The notes below the pieces were generated by a model. It worked only from the letters and a program-made list of their open reading frames with translations, did not search any database and was not told the origin of the DNA. A stretch of DNA of 64,000 nucleotides from Methylobacteriaceae bacterium (lineage in GTDB: Bacteria > Pseudomonadota > Alphaproteobacteria > Rhizobiales > Beijerinckiaceae). The position numbers were made by a program, and so were the translations under genes. Of this stretch, positions 8,504 to 17,618 are shown one piece after another. Location: NCBI GenBank assembly GCA_020638135.1, contig JACKJE010000004.1, positions 62,001 through 126,000 on the forward strand, written 5' to 3'. The stretch's first letter is position 1. Every line of letters begins with the position of its first letter.

Positions 8504-10480
8504 CTACAAATGCAGCCCGCGCAGCACCTGCGTAAACGCGATCTGGTCCGCCGTCGGCGGCAGCGGCGCCCCGGATTTGCCGGCCGTTTCGGGGAACATG
8601 CGGAAGGCCGTGTTCATCACGATATGTGCGAAGTTCGGCAGCAGCGCGTGCATCACCTGGCCCGCGCGGCCGAGCCGCGTCGCGACGCGCGACTGGCGAT
8701 GGATGATCGCGTCGATGATCAGATCGGCCGCCTCGTCCGGGTCGAGCGTCGGCACGTTGGCGTAGAATTTCGTCGGCGCGGTCATCGCCGTACGCACCAG
8801 CGGCATATTCACGTTCGTGAAATGCACGCCGCGGTCGAGGAACTCCGAGGCCGCGCAATTGCTCCACGCCTCCAGCGCCGCCTTTGAGGCGACATAGGCC
8901 GAAAAGCGCGGCGCATTCGTCAGCACGCCGATCGACGACACGTTGACGATGTGCCCCTCGCGCCTTTCGGCCATGCCCGGCAGAAATCCCATCGCCACCT
9001 GCACCGCGCCGATATAATTGACCTTCATCGTGCGATCGAGATCGTGCAGGCGATCGTAGGAATGTTCGATCGAGCGACGGATCGAGCGGCCGGCGTTGTT
9101 GACGAGTATGTCGATCCCGCCGTGGTCGGCGATCAGGCGCGCGATGAATTTCGTGCAGGCCTCGGGATCGGCGATGTCGGCGCTGTAGGTGTGCAGCGTC
9201 AGGCCTTCGGCCGCGAACTCGTCCTTGGCCTCCTTCAAGGCGGCGGCGTCGCGCGCGCAGATGATCGTCGTCGCCCCGGCCTGCGCCAGCTTGTGCGCGA
9301 CCGCCTTGCCGATGCCGACAGAGCCGCCCGTCACCAGAATGCGCTTGCCCGCCACGCGCCCGCGCAGGGAGCGGTCGAGGAAGAGATCGGGATCGAGATG
9401 GCGCTCCCAATAATCCCAGAGGCGCCAGGCGTAGTCCTCCAGCCGCGGAACCTTGACGCCGCCCTTGGCGAGAACCTTGTGCGTCTCGCGGCTGTCGAAG
9501 CGCGTCGGATAATTCACGAAGGTGAGAATGTCGTCGGGCAGGCCGAGTTCGTGCAGCGCGAGCTTGCGGATGCGCCGGAAGGGCGTGAGGCTCATCAGCC
9601 CTTTCGCCAGAGCGCCCGGAATGAAGCCGAACATCGCCGCGTTGATGCGCAGCGTGAATTGCGGCGCGTGCGCGGCGCGCGCGAACAGGTTCAGCATCTC
9701 GCCGAGCCGCAGCGGCGCCGGGTCGGTGAGATGGAAGGCGCGGCCGTCGAGATCGGGCGCGGCGACGAGATAGTCGAGAGCGTCGACCACGAAATCGACG
9801 GGCACGACATTGATGCGTCCGCCTTCGAGGCCGATCGCCGGCAACCATTGCGGAAGCGCGTGCCGCATCTTCTGGATGAGTTTGAAGAAGTAGTAGGGCC
9901 CGTCGATCTTGTCCATTTCGCCGGTGCGCGAATCGCCGACGACGATCGCCGGACGGTAGATGCGCCAGGCCATCTTCTTTTCCGCGCGCACGAGGCGTTC
10001 GGATTCGTGCTTGGAGCGGAAATAGGCGTGTTCGAGGTGGCGGGCTTCCTCGAACATGTCCTCGCGGAACACGCCTTCGTAGAGGCCCGCCGCGGCGATC
10101 GACGACACGTGATGGAAGCGTTTCACGCCGGCGGCGCGCGAAAAATCCAGCGCGTTGCGCACGCCGCCGACATTGGCGCGCTCGACATCGACAGGGTCGG
10201 CGGTCAGGTCGTAGATCGCCGCCAGATGCACGAAATGATCGATCTTGCCCTTGAGCTTGCGGATGTCCTTGGGGTCGACCCCGAGCTTCTCGGCGGTGAT
10301 GTCGCCTTGCACGGCGACGATGCGCTCGTCCGTGTCGCCGCAGAATTCCCGCAGGCGCTCCAGCTTTTCCTCGGATGCGTCGCGCATCAGCACGAAGACG
10401 CGCGCATCCCGGCGCGTCAGAAGCTTGCGAACGAAGCGCTTGCCGATGAAGCCGCTGGCGCCTGTTACGAAATAGTTCAT
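8504..10480 (-). CDS. Two-domain fatty acyl-CoA reductase (Marinobacter Maqu_2507 / mycobacterial AcrA1 type)
   Basis: 658 residues in two Rossmann domains. The N-terminal domain (1-350) starts MNYFVTGASGFIGKRFVRKLL with a TGxxGFIG nucleotide site and has FHHVSSIAAAGLYEGVFRED, YFRSKHESE and GEMDKIDGPYYFFKLIQK. These are close to my memory of the long Marinobacter reductase that takes fatty acyl-CoA to fatty alcohol. The C-terminal short-chain dehydrogenase domain has ILVTGGSVGIGKAV, VNNAGRSIRRS, VSSIGVLTNAPRFSAYVASK (catalytic Ser, Tyr, Lys) and reduces the aldehyde step. A GGGAGGCGGCG ribosome-binding leader precedes the ATG. It is divergent from the phasin-patatin operon and is the likely fatty alcohol source for the WS/DGAT at 15074-16611. 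The specificity is inferred. Confidence 0.87.
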   Translation of the reverse strand: MNYFVTGASGFIGKRFVRKLLTRRDARVFVLMRDASEEKLERLREFCGDTDERIVAVQGDITAEKLGVDPKDIRKLKGKIDHFVHLAAIYDLTADPVDVERANVGGVRNALDFSRAAGVKRFHHVSSIAAAGLYEGVFREDMFEEARHLEHAYFRSKHESERLVRAEKKMAWRIYRPAIVVGDSRTGEMDKIDGPYYFFKLIQKMRHALPQWLPAIGLEGGRINVVPVDFVVDALDYLVAAPDLDGRAFHLTDPAPLRLGEMLNLFARAAHAPQFTLRINAAMFGFIPGALAKGLMSLTPFRRIRKLALHELGLPDDILTFVNYPTRFDSRETHKVLAKGGVKVPRLEDYAWRLWDYWERHLDPDLFLDRSLRGRVAGKRILVTGGSVGIGKAVAHKLAQAGATTIICARDAAALKEAKDEFAAEGLTLHTYSADIADPEACTKFIARLIADHGGIDILVNNAGRSIRRSIEHSYDRLHDLDRTMKVNYIGAVQVAMGFLPGMAERREGHIVNVSSIGVLTNAPRFSAYVASKAALEAWSNCAASEFLDRGVHFTNVNMPLVRTAMTAPTKFYANVPTLDPDEAADLIIDAIIHRQSRVATRLGRAGQVMHALLPNFAHIVMNTAFRMFPETAGKSGAPLPPTADQIAFTQVLRGLHL

Positions 10481-10687
10481 CGCCGCCTCCCAAACGTCGA
10501 AAACAGCACTCTATCCGCTCGCTTTAGGCGGCGCCGCCCAGAGAATTGGGCGGCGGACTCTAATTTTCTGTGGTGGATTGTCGCAATAGCGGCCTTATCC
10601 AATGCAAGGCCGATCACGTTTCTCTCGTCAGGCGAATGCGCCTGACTGCGACGCGATCGGGGGCCGCAAGTTCGAAAGGGACTTGTC

Positions 10688-11093
10688 ATGGCCAAGAAAC
10701 TCAAGGCGCTCGCCAAGCACGACGACAATCTCGCGGCCACCATCCGCGAATCCGCCAACCAGATCTGGCTCGCCGGTCTCGGCGCTTTCGCCAAGGCGCA
10801 GGCCGAGGGAGCAGAAGGTTTTCGATGCGCTTGTGGCCGAAGGCCAGCGCATTCAGGAAGAGACCAAGACCGCCGCCGACGAGCGCATCGCCGAGATCAA
10901 GCACCGCGGCGTCGGCGCGTGGGACAAGCTGGAGAAGGTCTTCGAGGATCGCGTCGCCCGCGCCCTGCACAGCCTCAACGTGCCGACGCGCAAGGACATC
11001 GACACGCTGTCCAAGCGCGTCGCTGAGCTGACCGAGGCGACGAACAAGCTGATGGACGAGAAGCCGCGCCGCAAGGCGGCGCACGCCAAGTAA
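10688..11093 (+). CDS. Phasin-family granule-associated protein (frameshifted)
   Basis: A small protein of about 135 residues, starting MAKKLKALAKHDDNLAATIRES, then IWLAGLGAFAKAQAEG, the phasin-type amphipathic helix. A one- or two-base lesion near 10805-10820 moves homology to the frame reading EQKVFDALVAEGQRIQEET and VPTRKDIDTLSKRVAELTE, the second phasin signature, ending in a Lys/Arg-rich AHAK tail. Phasins coat polyhydroxyalkanoate granules. No PHA synthase is in the window, so beside a fatty acyl reductase, a lipase and a wax ester synthase it may coat a neutral lipid inclusion instead; that is inference. It is divergent from the reductase gene. Confidence 0.82.
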
Positions 11094-11118
11094 GGCGGCC
11101 CGTTCGATCTGTCGAAAC

Positions 11119-11146
11119 GGGGGGACCGCGCTTCAGCGGTCTCCCC
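11119..11146 (+). terminator. Strong GC hairpin between phasin and patatin genes
   Basis: An 11-bp stem (GGGGGGACCGC with GCGGTCTCCCC, one G-T pair) and loop GCTTCA, 25 bases after the phasin stop. No T-run follows. It could reduce read-through or protect the 3' end of an abundant phasin mRNA. Confidence 0.5.
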
Positions 11147-11165
11147 CGTCATGCCGGAGGGAGCG

Positions 11166-12472
11166 ATGGCCGACGCTGGGGCGGCCCGAAGATCGGATTG
11201 GCGCTGGCGGGCGGCGGCCCGCTCGGCTCGATCTACGAGATCGGCGCGCTGGTCGCGTTGCAGGAAGCCTTCGTCGGCGTCGATTTCACGCAATGTCACG
11301 CCACCGTCGGCGTCAGCGCCGGCGCTTTCATCGCGGCGAGCCTCGCCAACGGCCTCACGCCGCGCGATCTGTGCCTGCGCTTCATCGAGAACGAGGAAAA
11401 GGCCGAGCCTTTCGAGCCGGATTTCCTGATGCGGCCGGCGCTCGCCGAATATGCGCGCCGCCTCGCGCGTCTGCCCGACCTCGCGCTCGGCGCATTGGCC
11501 GCCTATCTCGACCGCTCGGACGCCAGCCGCCCGACGCAAGGTTTCTTCGAGGCGTTGCAGGGCTTTACGCGCGCTCTGCCCAACGGCGTCTTCGACAATG
11601 ACGCGGCGGCCGACTATCTCGCCCGCTTGTTCGGCCGCAGCGGCCGCACCAACGATTTCCGCGCGCTGCGCCACAAGCTGTTCATCGTCGCGACCGATCT
11701 GGATGCTGCCGAGGCGGTCGTGTTCGGCTCGTCCGGCTACGAGGACGTGCCGATCTCCGAAGCGGTCAAGGCGAGTTCCGCGCTGCCCGGCCTCTACCCG
11801 CCCGCCCGCATCGGCGAGCGCGACTATGTCGACGGCGCGCTCAAGAAAACGCTCCATGCATCAGTGGCCTTGAAAGCGGGCGCAAAGCTGCTGGTCTGCG
11901 TCAATCCGCTCGTGCCCTTCAACGCGCGGCTGAAATCCGGCGAGGCCAAGGGTTCGCCGACGCGACTCTCGGACGAAGGGCTCGTCACCGTCCTGTCGCA
12001 AACCTTCCGCGCGCTCATCCAGTCGCGCATGAAGGTCGGCATGGATCGCTATGCCCATGAGTTTTCCGACGCTGACATCATGCTGTTCGAGCCGGCGCGC
12101 GACGACACGATGATCTTCTTCGCCAACGTCTTCAGCTATGCCGACCGGCGGCGCCTCGCCGAACACGCCTACAGCCATACGCGGGCGCAACTCCGCTCCC
12201 GCGCGGGCGAACTCGAGCCGGTTCTCGCCCGGCACGGCCTGCGCCTCGACCATGCCACGCTGAGCGATCCCGATCGCCGCCTCATCGCCGCGCCGGGCCG
12301 ACGGGCCACGGGTCTTGCCGCCGAAACCCGACGGCTCGAGGCGGCCCTCGGCCGTCTCGACCATGCGCTGGCTCAAGGCGCGTCCGCCCCGACCCGTGAC
12401 AGGATCGCGAAGACGGGTAGGAGGGCGGATGGCGGCAAAGCCAAAAAGAAGGACGCGCGAGCGGATTCTTGA
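11166..12472 (+). CDS. Patatin-like phospholipase / lipid hydrolase
   Basis: About 430 residues. All patatin signatures are present: the oxyanion loop ALAGGGPLGSIYEIG, the nucleophile elbow GVSAG (Ser about 40 residues in) and the catalytic Asp in YVDGALKKT. The ATG at 11166 (MADAG) is one base out of frame with the domain, so either a frameshift lies near 11178-11188 or translation starts at the TTG at 11198, which would leave almost nothing before the GGGP loop. A shift is more likely. In this locus the protein could hydrolyse stored acylglycerols or wax esters. Its 3' end overlaps the next gene by 44 bases. Confidence 0.85.
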
Positions 12473-13073
12473 GACCGCGCTCGCCCAGTTCAACGCGCAC
12501 GGCGAGCCGACGGTGACGACGGCGGCGATCGCGCTCGAAATGGGCATCAGTCCCGGCAATCTCTACTATCACTATCGTTCCAAGGAAAAGATCGTCGAAG
12601 ACCTGTTCGCGGCCTTTCGGACGGAGATCGAGGAAACGCTGACCGCGCCCGAACTGCGCCTGCCCGACGCCGAGGATTGCTGGCTTTTCCTGCATCTCGT
12701 GTTCGAGGCGATCTGGAAGTACCGCTTCGTCTATCGCGACATCAACGAGCTGATCGCGCGCTATCGCTGCGTCGAGACGCAGTTCAAGCGCATCCTCGCG
12801 CACAAGATCCGCGTCGCGCGCGAGATCATGACCGGTCTCGTGCAGGCGGGCCAGATGAAGGCGACGCCGGGCGAAGTCGCGCTGCTCGCCGAGAACATGG
12901 CGCTGGTCGCCACCTATTGGCTCTCCTTCGAATTCGCGCGCAATCCGCGCGCGCCGCAGGATGGCCACGGTCTCGGGCGCGGCGTGTTTCAGGTGCTGGC
13001 GCTCGCCGCTCCCTATCTCGCCCCCCGTGAACGCGAATTGCTCGATCAAGTGGCGACCCGATACGCAAACTGA
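12429..13073 (+). CDS. TetR-family transcriptional regulator
   Basis: 214 residues starting MAAKPKRRTRERILETALAQF. The helix-turn-helix is VTTAAIALEMGISPGNLYYHYRSKEKI, a textbook TetR HTH. The ligand domain has no specific match I recognise, but this subgroup (with a C-terminal YLAPRERELL) is common beside fatty acid genes. The ATG lies inside the patatin gene, overlapping it by 44 bases, so the two are co-transcribed. It probably represses the surrounding lipid genes and may respond to an acyl-CoA; this is inferred from position. Confidence 0.92.
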   Translation: MAAKPKRRTRERILETALAQFNAHGEPTVTTAAIALEMGISPGNLYYHYRSKEKIVEDLFAAFRTEIEETLTAPELRLPDAEDCWLFLHLVFEAIWKYRFVYRDINELIARYRCVETQFKRILAHKIRVAREIMTGLVQAGQMKATPGEVALLAENMALVATYWLSFEFARNPRAPQDGHGLGRGVFQVLALAAPYLAPRERELLDQVATRYAN

Positions 13074-13085
13074 GAGGAAATGCAG

Positions 13086-13937
13086 ATGGCCAAGAGCGCG
13101 TGGAAGAAATTTCCTTATTCCGACAAGGCCTACGACTACGCCGGCCCCGCGCTGAAAAAGGCCTGGAGCGCGCTGCATCGCGGCGATTGCGAACCTTTCC
13201 CCGATGAAGCCTGGGTGAAAAAGGCGATCGAGGCGCATCCCAAGCTCGATCCGAAAATGCCGCCGGCCAAGGCCGCCGAGGCGCTGCAATCGGCCTGGCG
13301 CGCCTACCATGCCGGCGATTTCGCCGCGGCGGCGGAGCAGGGCGAGGCGCTCGGCCCGCTCGGCTTCAACGCCGCCAACAAGGCCGCCAACATCTACGCC
13401 ACCTATCTCGAGACCGACGATGCGCGGCAGCTCGAAATCTTCCAGCAATCGGCGGCGCGCGCGGAAAAGCTGCAGGCGATCGCCAGGGATTTTCCCAACG
13501 CCTTCTATTTCCACGCCTCCGCGCTCGGCCGCTACGGGCAGGGCATATCGGTGGCCAAGGCGCTGGCCATGGGTCTCGGCGGCAAGATCAAGGCCAGCCT
13601 CGACAAGGCGCTGGCGCTCGCCCCCGACCACGCTGAAGCCCATATTGCGCTGGGCGCCTACAACGCCGAGGTCGTCGCCAAGGTCGGCGGCCTCGTCGCG
13701 GGGCTGACCTACGGCGCGAGCAAGGATTCCGCGATCAAGCATTTCGAGACGGCGCGCAAGCTCACGCCGGATTCGGCGATCGCGCGCATCGAGCAGGCCA
13801 ACGGGTTTGTGTCCCTCTACGGCAAGTCGAAGCTCGACGCCGCCACCAAGCTCTACAAGGAGGCCGCCGCCTGCAAGGCGCACGACGCGATGGAGCGGCT
13901 CGACCAGCAATCCGCGATCGACGAACTGGAGGATTGA
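13086..13937 (+). CDS. TPR-like helical repeat protein
   Basis: 283 residues, soluble, beginning MAKSAWKKFPYSDKAYDYAG. Alanine-rich helical hairpins such as AAEALQSAWRAYHAGDFAAAAEQG and LDKALALAPDHAEAHIALGAY look like tetratricopeptide repeats. ATG 13086 is preferred over ATG 13080 because the AGAGGA ribosome-binding site then lies at a normal distance. It follows the TetR gene by 12 bases and should be in the same operon (phasin, patatin, TetR, TPR protein). Its role is unknown; a scaffold or granule-associated function is only a guess. Confidence 0.8.
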   Translation: MAKSAWKKFPYSDKAYDYAGPALKKAWSALHRGDCEPFPDEAWVKKAIEAHPKLDPKMPPAKAAEALQSAWRAYHAGDFAAAAEQGEALGPLGFNAANKAANIYATYLETDDARQLEIFQQSAARAEKLQAIARDFPNAFYFHASALGRYGQGISVAKALAMGLGGKIKASLDKALALAPDHAEAHIALGAYNAEVVAKVGGLVAGLTYGASKDSAIKHFETARKLTPDSAIARIEQANGFVSLYGKSKLDAATKLYKEAAACKAHDAMERLDQQSAIDELED

Positions 13938-14046
13938 CCGGCGCGGAGGGCGCGTCGGCGTTGTGCGCTTTGTCGCCGCCGCGGCGCGCCCTTGCGACCA
14001 TCCTGGCGTTGCGCAGGCCGGCTGCGCGCCGGCGCGCGAGGCGACG

Positions 14047-15077
14047 ATGGCGGATCCGAACGAACGGCGCATCGCCCATCCCGTGGCGCTGACTTTTTGG
14101 CGGCGCTGCTCGCCTTGCTGAAACGGTCGTTCTCTTGCCGATCTACGCAATCGACCTCGACCTGTTCCCGCAGCGCGGCCCTTTAGGGCCCGTCCTGTGC
14201 CCAAAGTCTGGCGAGCGCCATGGGCCTTCGCCCGCTGCAGGCGGAACGGCTCGTCACGACCGCGCTTGCAATGGGATTGCTCGTATCGAGCGCGCAAGGT
14301 CTGCGGAACGCGCCGGACGTGGAGCGCTTTCTCGTCAAGGGCAAACCCGGATATGCTGCTGACTGGCTGATGTTCACCCGTGGCGACGTTCCCGCCTGGT
14401 TCAGCCTCACGGACACCCTGCGCGAACAGGAGGCGCCGTCCGTACTCGGCATGTACGAGACCCTGACCGTCGAACAGGCGCGCAAGTATCACGCCGCCAC
14501 CTACTCTATCGGCGCGGGCGCCGGGCGTCGCTTCGCACGACAGGTCGACATGTCCGCGCGCCGTCGGCTTCTGGACCTCGGCGGCGGATCCGGCGCCTAC
14601 AGCATCGAGGCGGTAAAGGCCTATCCGCAACTGCGCGCGGTCGTGCTCGATCTTCCGCCCGTCACCGAGGTGACGAAGGAATATATCGGCGCGGCAGGCG
14701 TCGCCGACCGGGTCGGCGTCCTGCCCGGCGACTTCACGCGAACCGCGTTTCCAGACGACGTCGATATCGTCGTCATGGCCAGCAATCTTCCGATCTACGA
14801 CGAGGCCGTGATCGGCGCGGTCATCGCCAAGGTCCATGATGCGCTTCTGCCTGGCGGCGAATTTCATCTCGTGGGAGAAATGCTGGACGATGATCGCAGC
14901 GGCCCGCTCGACGCCGCCCTGTGGGGCATGAACGAGGCCGTCTGCCGCAGCGCCGGAAAGGCGCATACGATCGGTCAATGCATCGGCTATTTCAGGGCGG
15001 CCGGCTTTATCGATATCGGCGACGAAACCTTCATTCCCGGGACCCTGCATCGGGTCCATGGCAGGAAGGCCGGTTAG
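14047..15077 (+). CDS. SAM-dependent O-methyltransferase, family 2 (two frameshifts near the N-terminus)
   Basis: The intact C-terminal part from 14220 has the SAM site LLDLGGGSGAYSIEA and the family 2 O-methyltransferase fold. The winged-helix dimerisation domain is spread over three frames: MADPNERRIAHPVAL from 14047, then ETVVLLPIYAIDLDLFP after a shift near 14095, then SLASAMGLRPLQAERLVTTA after a shift near 14180. Together these rebuild a normal protein of about 340 residues. The substrate is unknown; relatives act on phenols, quinones and polyketides. It converges with the WS/DGAT gene, the stop codons overlapping by 4 bases. Confidence 0.8.
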
Positions 15078-16611
15078 GCGCGCAGCATCTTCTTCCGCTT
15101 GCGCATGACCGGCGCGTCTTCGACCGACGGCTCTTCGGCGGGCGCCTCGTCGGTTGACGATCTGGCGGGCTCGCGCCCTTCGTCGGCTTCCTCCTGCCGC
15201 TCCTCCGCCTCGTCCCGCTCGTCCGCCCGCGCGGCGGCCTCCAGCAGCACGTGGTACAGATAGCCCTCGAACTCGCGCTCGAAGCGGCCGATGATCGCTT
15301 CCGGATCGGGCGTCAGCGCGGCGTCGGTGATCAGGCCGAACTGCACGTTGCCGGCATAGGACAGGATCGACACGCCCATGCCGATGTCGCCGGATTGCGG
15401 CACCCAGAACATCACCTGCTTGACCGGCGCGCCGGCGATCGTGATCTCCTTCTGCGGTCCCGGCACATTGGTCATCACCGCCGTCGCGCGCGAGATCAGC
15501 AGATCGAACAGCTGGTCCTGCATCAGCTTGGGCGCGAGCCGAGCGCGCCGAACAGGCCGAGCGTGACCGGCGGTTCGTAGCTGTTCTTCAGTTTGCGCAT
15601 CCGGCGGCGCACTTCGTCGAGCCGTTCCAGCGGATCGGCGAAGCCGACCGGCAGTTCGACGCCGATGATGCCGAAGCGATTGCCGAGTTCGTGCTCGGCG
15701 CCGGGCGGCCGCAGATTGATCGGCACCAGCGCGCGCAGCTCCACGCCTTCGGATTCGTCGCCCTTGCCTTCGAGATAGGCGCGCAGCGCGCCGGCGACGC
15801 AGGCGAGCAGAATGTCGTTGATCGAACAGTCGAGCGCCCAGCTCGCCGCCTTCACTTCGTTGAGGCGCAAGGGGCGCGTCCAGGCGACGCGCTTCGTGCC
15901 GTGCGGCTTGCCCTTGAAGCGCGTCTCGCTGTCGCTCGGCATGGCGAGCAGCCAGGCGAGTTCGCCGGCGACGCCCGCGCCGGTCTTGAGCAGTTTCGCC
16001 GCGCGCATCGGATTGGTCGCGAGCGACAGCGCCTCGCGCATTGCGCCCTGCGTGAGTTTCAGGCTCATGTCCGCGGCGCCGGCCAGGGGCGCCATCAGCG
16101 AAGACAGCCAGCCCTCGTCGTGGTGATGGCCGTGCGCGGCGGGCCGCGCATCCTCGCCGTCGTCGGCGAGCCCCAGCAGCACCTTCATCAGCGCGATGCC
16201 GTCGGCCATGGCGTGATGGATGCGCGAGATGATAGCGACGCCGCCTTCGTATTTCTCGACGATGCGCGTCTGCCACAGCGGATGGTTGTGATCGAGCGGC
16301 TCGGAGGCGAGTTGCGCGACATAGCTCTGCAGCGCCTTCTCGCCGCCGCGGCCGGGCAGGCGCACCCGCTGGATGTGGCGGGCGACGTTGAAGTCGCGGT
16401 CGTCGACCCAGAATGCGCCGGCCGGCGTTGTCACCGCGCGCTGGCGGAACCGTCGGTGCGCCAGCATCCGCTCGCCCAGCGCCGTCTCCAGTCGCTTGAC
16501 GTCGACAGGGCCGGCAAGCGCCATCACGCCGGTGATCATCATCAGATTGTTCGGCCGGTCCATGCGCAACCAGGCCGTATCCACTGGCGACATTCTTTCG
16601 CTATGGCTCAT
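15074..16611 (-). CDS. Wax ester synthase / diacylglycerol acyltransferase (WS/DGAT), frameshifted
   Basis: About 510 residues. The start MSHSERMSPVDTAWLRMDRP matches the family. The condensing motif HHAMADG (HHxxxDG) is at about 132-138, PLW at 111-113, and the SINDILLACVAGALR segment carries the ND motif. One shift near 15535 moves the last third to another frame, which reads TAVMTNVPGPQKEITIAG and FGLITDAALTPDPE. A highly charged tail ends in KRKKMLRA. The enzyme esterifies fatty alcohol or diacylglycerol with acyl-CoA. It shares the exact GGGAGGCGGCG leader with the fatty acyl reductase gene, which supplies fatty alcohol. Both activities together would make wax esters. Confidence 0.9.
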
Positions 16612-16725
16612 CGCCGCCTCCCTTGGCGATGATCATAGACGGTGCGGCGGCAACGCCAAACTGCGTGAAAGCGACGCGAGCGCCCTAGGCGGCGAAGCCT
16701 AGACCGGGCGTGGTAATGAGGCGCG

Positions 16726-17439
16726 ATGACCCATGATGAAGCCATCGCCCGTCTCGTCGGCGAACTCGACCGCTCCGAGCGCGCCCGCGCGCCTTCCGCG
16801 GAGGGCGCAACCGACAGCGCGCGCCGCGAAGCCTTCCGCGCCTGGCAGGCGGCGCGTCTGGCGCGCACCCATGCCGATCTGCTGGAGAGCCGGCGCTTCG
16901 GCGCGGCCGCGCAATTCTTCCTGAGCGATCTCTACGGGCCGCAGGACATCAGCGTGCACAGCGCGCAGGTGCGGCGCATCCTGCCGGTGATGAGCCGGAC
17001 GCTGCCGGCGACCGCGATCGACACTGTCGCCGATGCGATCGAACTCGACGCCCTGTCGGAGGAGCTCGACGCCGCCATGATCGCCGCGCTCGGCGAAAGG
17101 ATCGCGACGCTCGACGCCGCCGCCTATGCGCAGGCCTATCGCGCGATCGGGCGCAACGACGAGCGCGCGCGGCAGATCGATCTCATCGAACATCTCGGCC
17201 GCTCGCTCGACGGCCTGACACATCACCCCTTCATCGGCGCCGCGCTGCGCATGATGCGCAAGCCTGCCGAGGTCGCCGGCCTGGCGGCGCTGCAATCGTT
17301 TCTCGAGCGTGGCTACGCCGCCTTTCGCGTGATGCGCGGCGGCTCCGACTTCGTCGACATCGTCGCCGGTCGCGAACGCGCGATCTCCAACGCCCTGCTC
17401 GCCGGCGACGACAGCGTTCTGGCGCCGCCGCCGGCCTGA
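16726..17439 (+). CDS. Conserved hypothetical protein with FFLSDLYGP motif
   Basis: 237 residues, soluble, helical, starting MTHDEAIARLVGELDRSERAR. I recognise the AAQFFLSDLYGPQDISVH stretch from a conserved proteobacterial family of unknown function. Histidines and acidic residues recur further on (EHLGRSLDGLTHHPFIGAAL, FLERGYAAFRVMRGGSDFVD) and could bind metal, but no known catalytic site is evident. It is divergent from the WS/DGAT gene and upstream of an acyl-CoA ligase on the same strand, so a role near lipid metabolism is possible. No function is assigned. Confidence 0.75.
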   Translation: MTHDEAIARLVGELDRSERARAPSAEGATDSARREAFRAWQAARLARTHADLLESRRFGAAAQFFLSDLYGPQDISVHSAQVRRILPVMSRTLPATAIDTVADAIELDALSEELDAAMIAALGERIATLDAAAYAQAYRAIGRNDERARQIDLIEHLGRSLDGLTHHPFIGAALRMMRKPAEVAGLAALQSFLERGYAAFRVMRGGSDFVDIVAGRERAISNALLAGDDSVLAPPPA

Positions 17440-17618
17440 CCGGAATCCGGCGCGCCCGGTCGAGGGAACGGCGCTCGCGCAACTGGGCAGGCTGCGACAA
17501 TGTCAGGTCAGGATAAGTTCGTCCGGCCGGAAAAATTGACGCTCGGCGAATTCTGAGCCATCCTCAAATTTAACAATGCGGCCTGCGGAACTGCGCCGCG
17601 CCTGTTCGGGAGGACGCC

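Noticed and set aside
8499..10493. A second 664-residue minus-strand frame over the fatty acyl reductase
   Set aside because: It is an Arg/Ala-rich shadow frame without motifs; the 658-residue frame has all reductase signatures.
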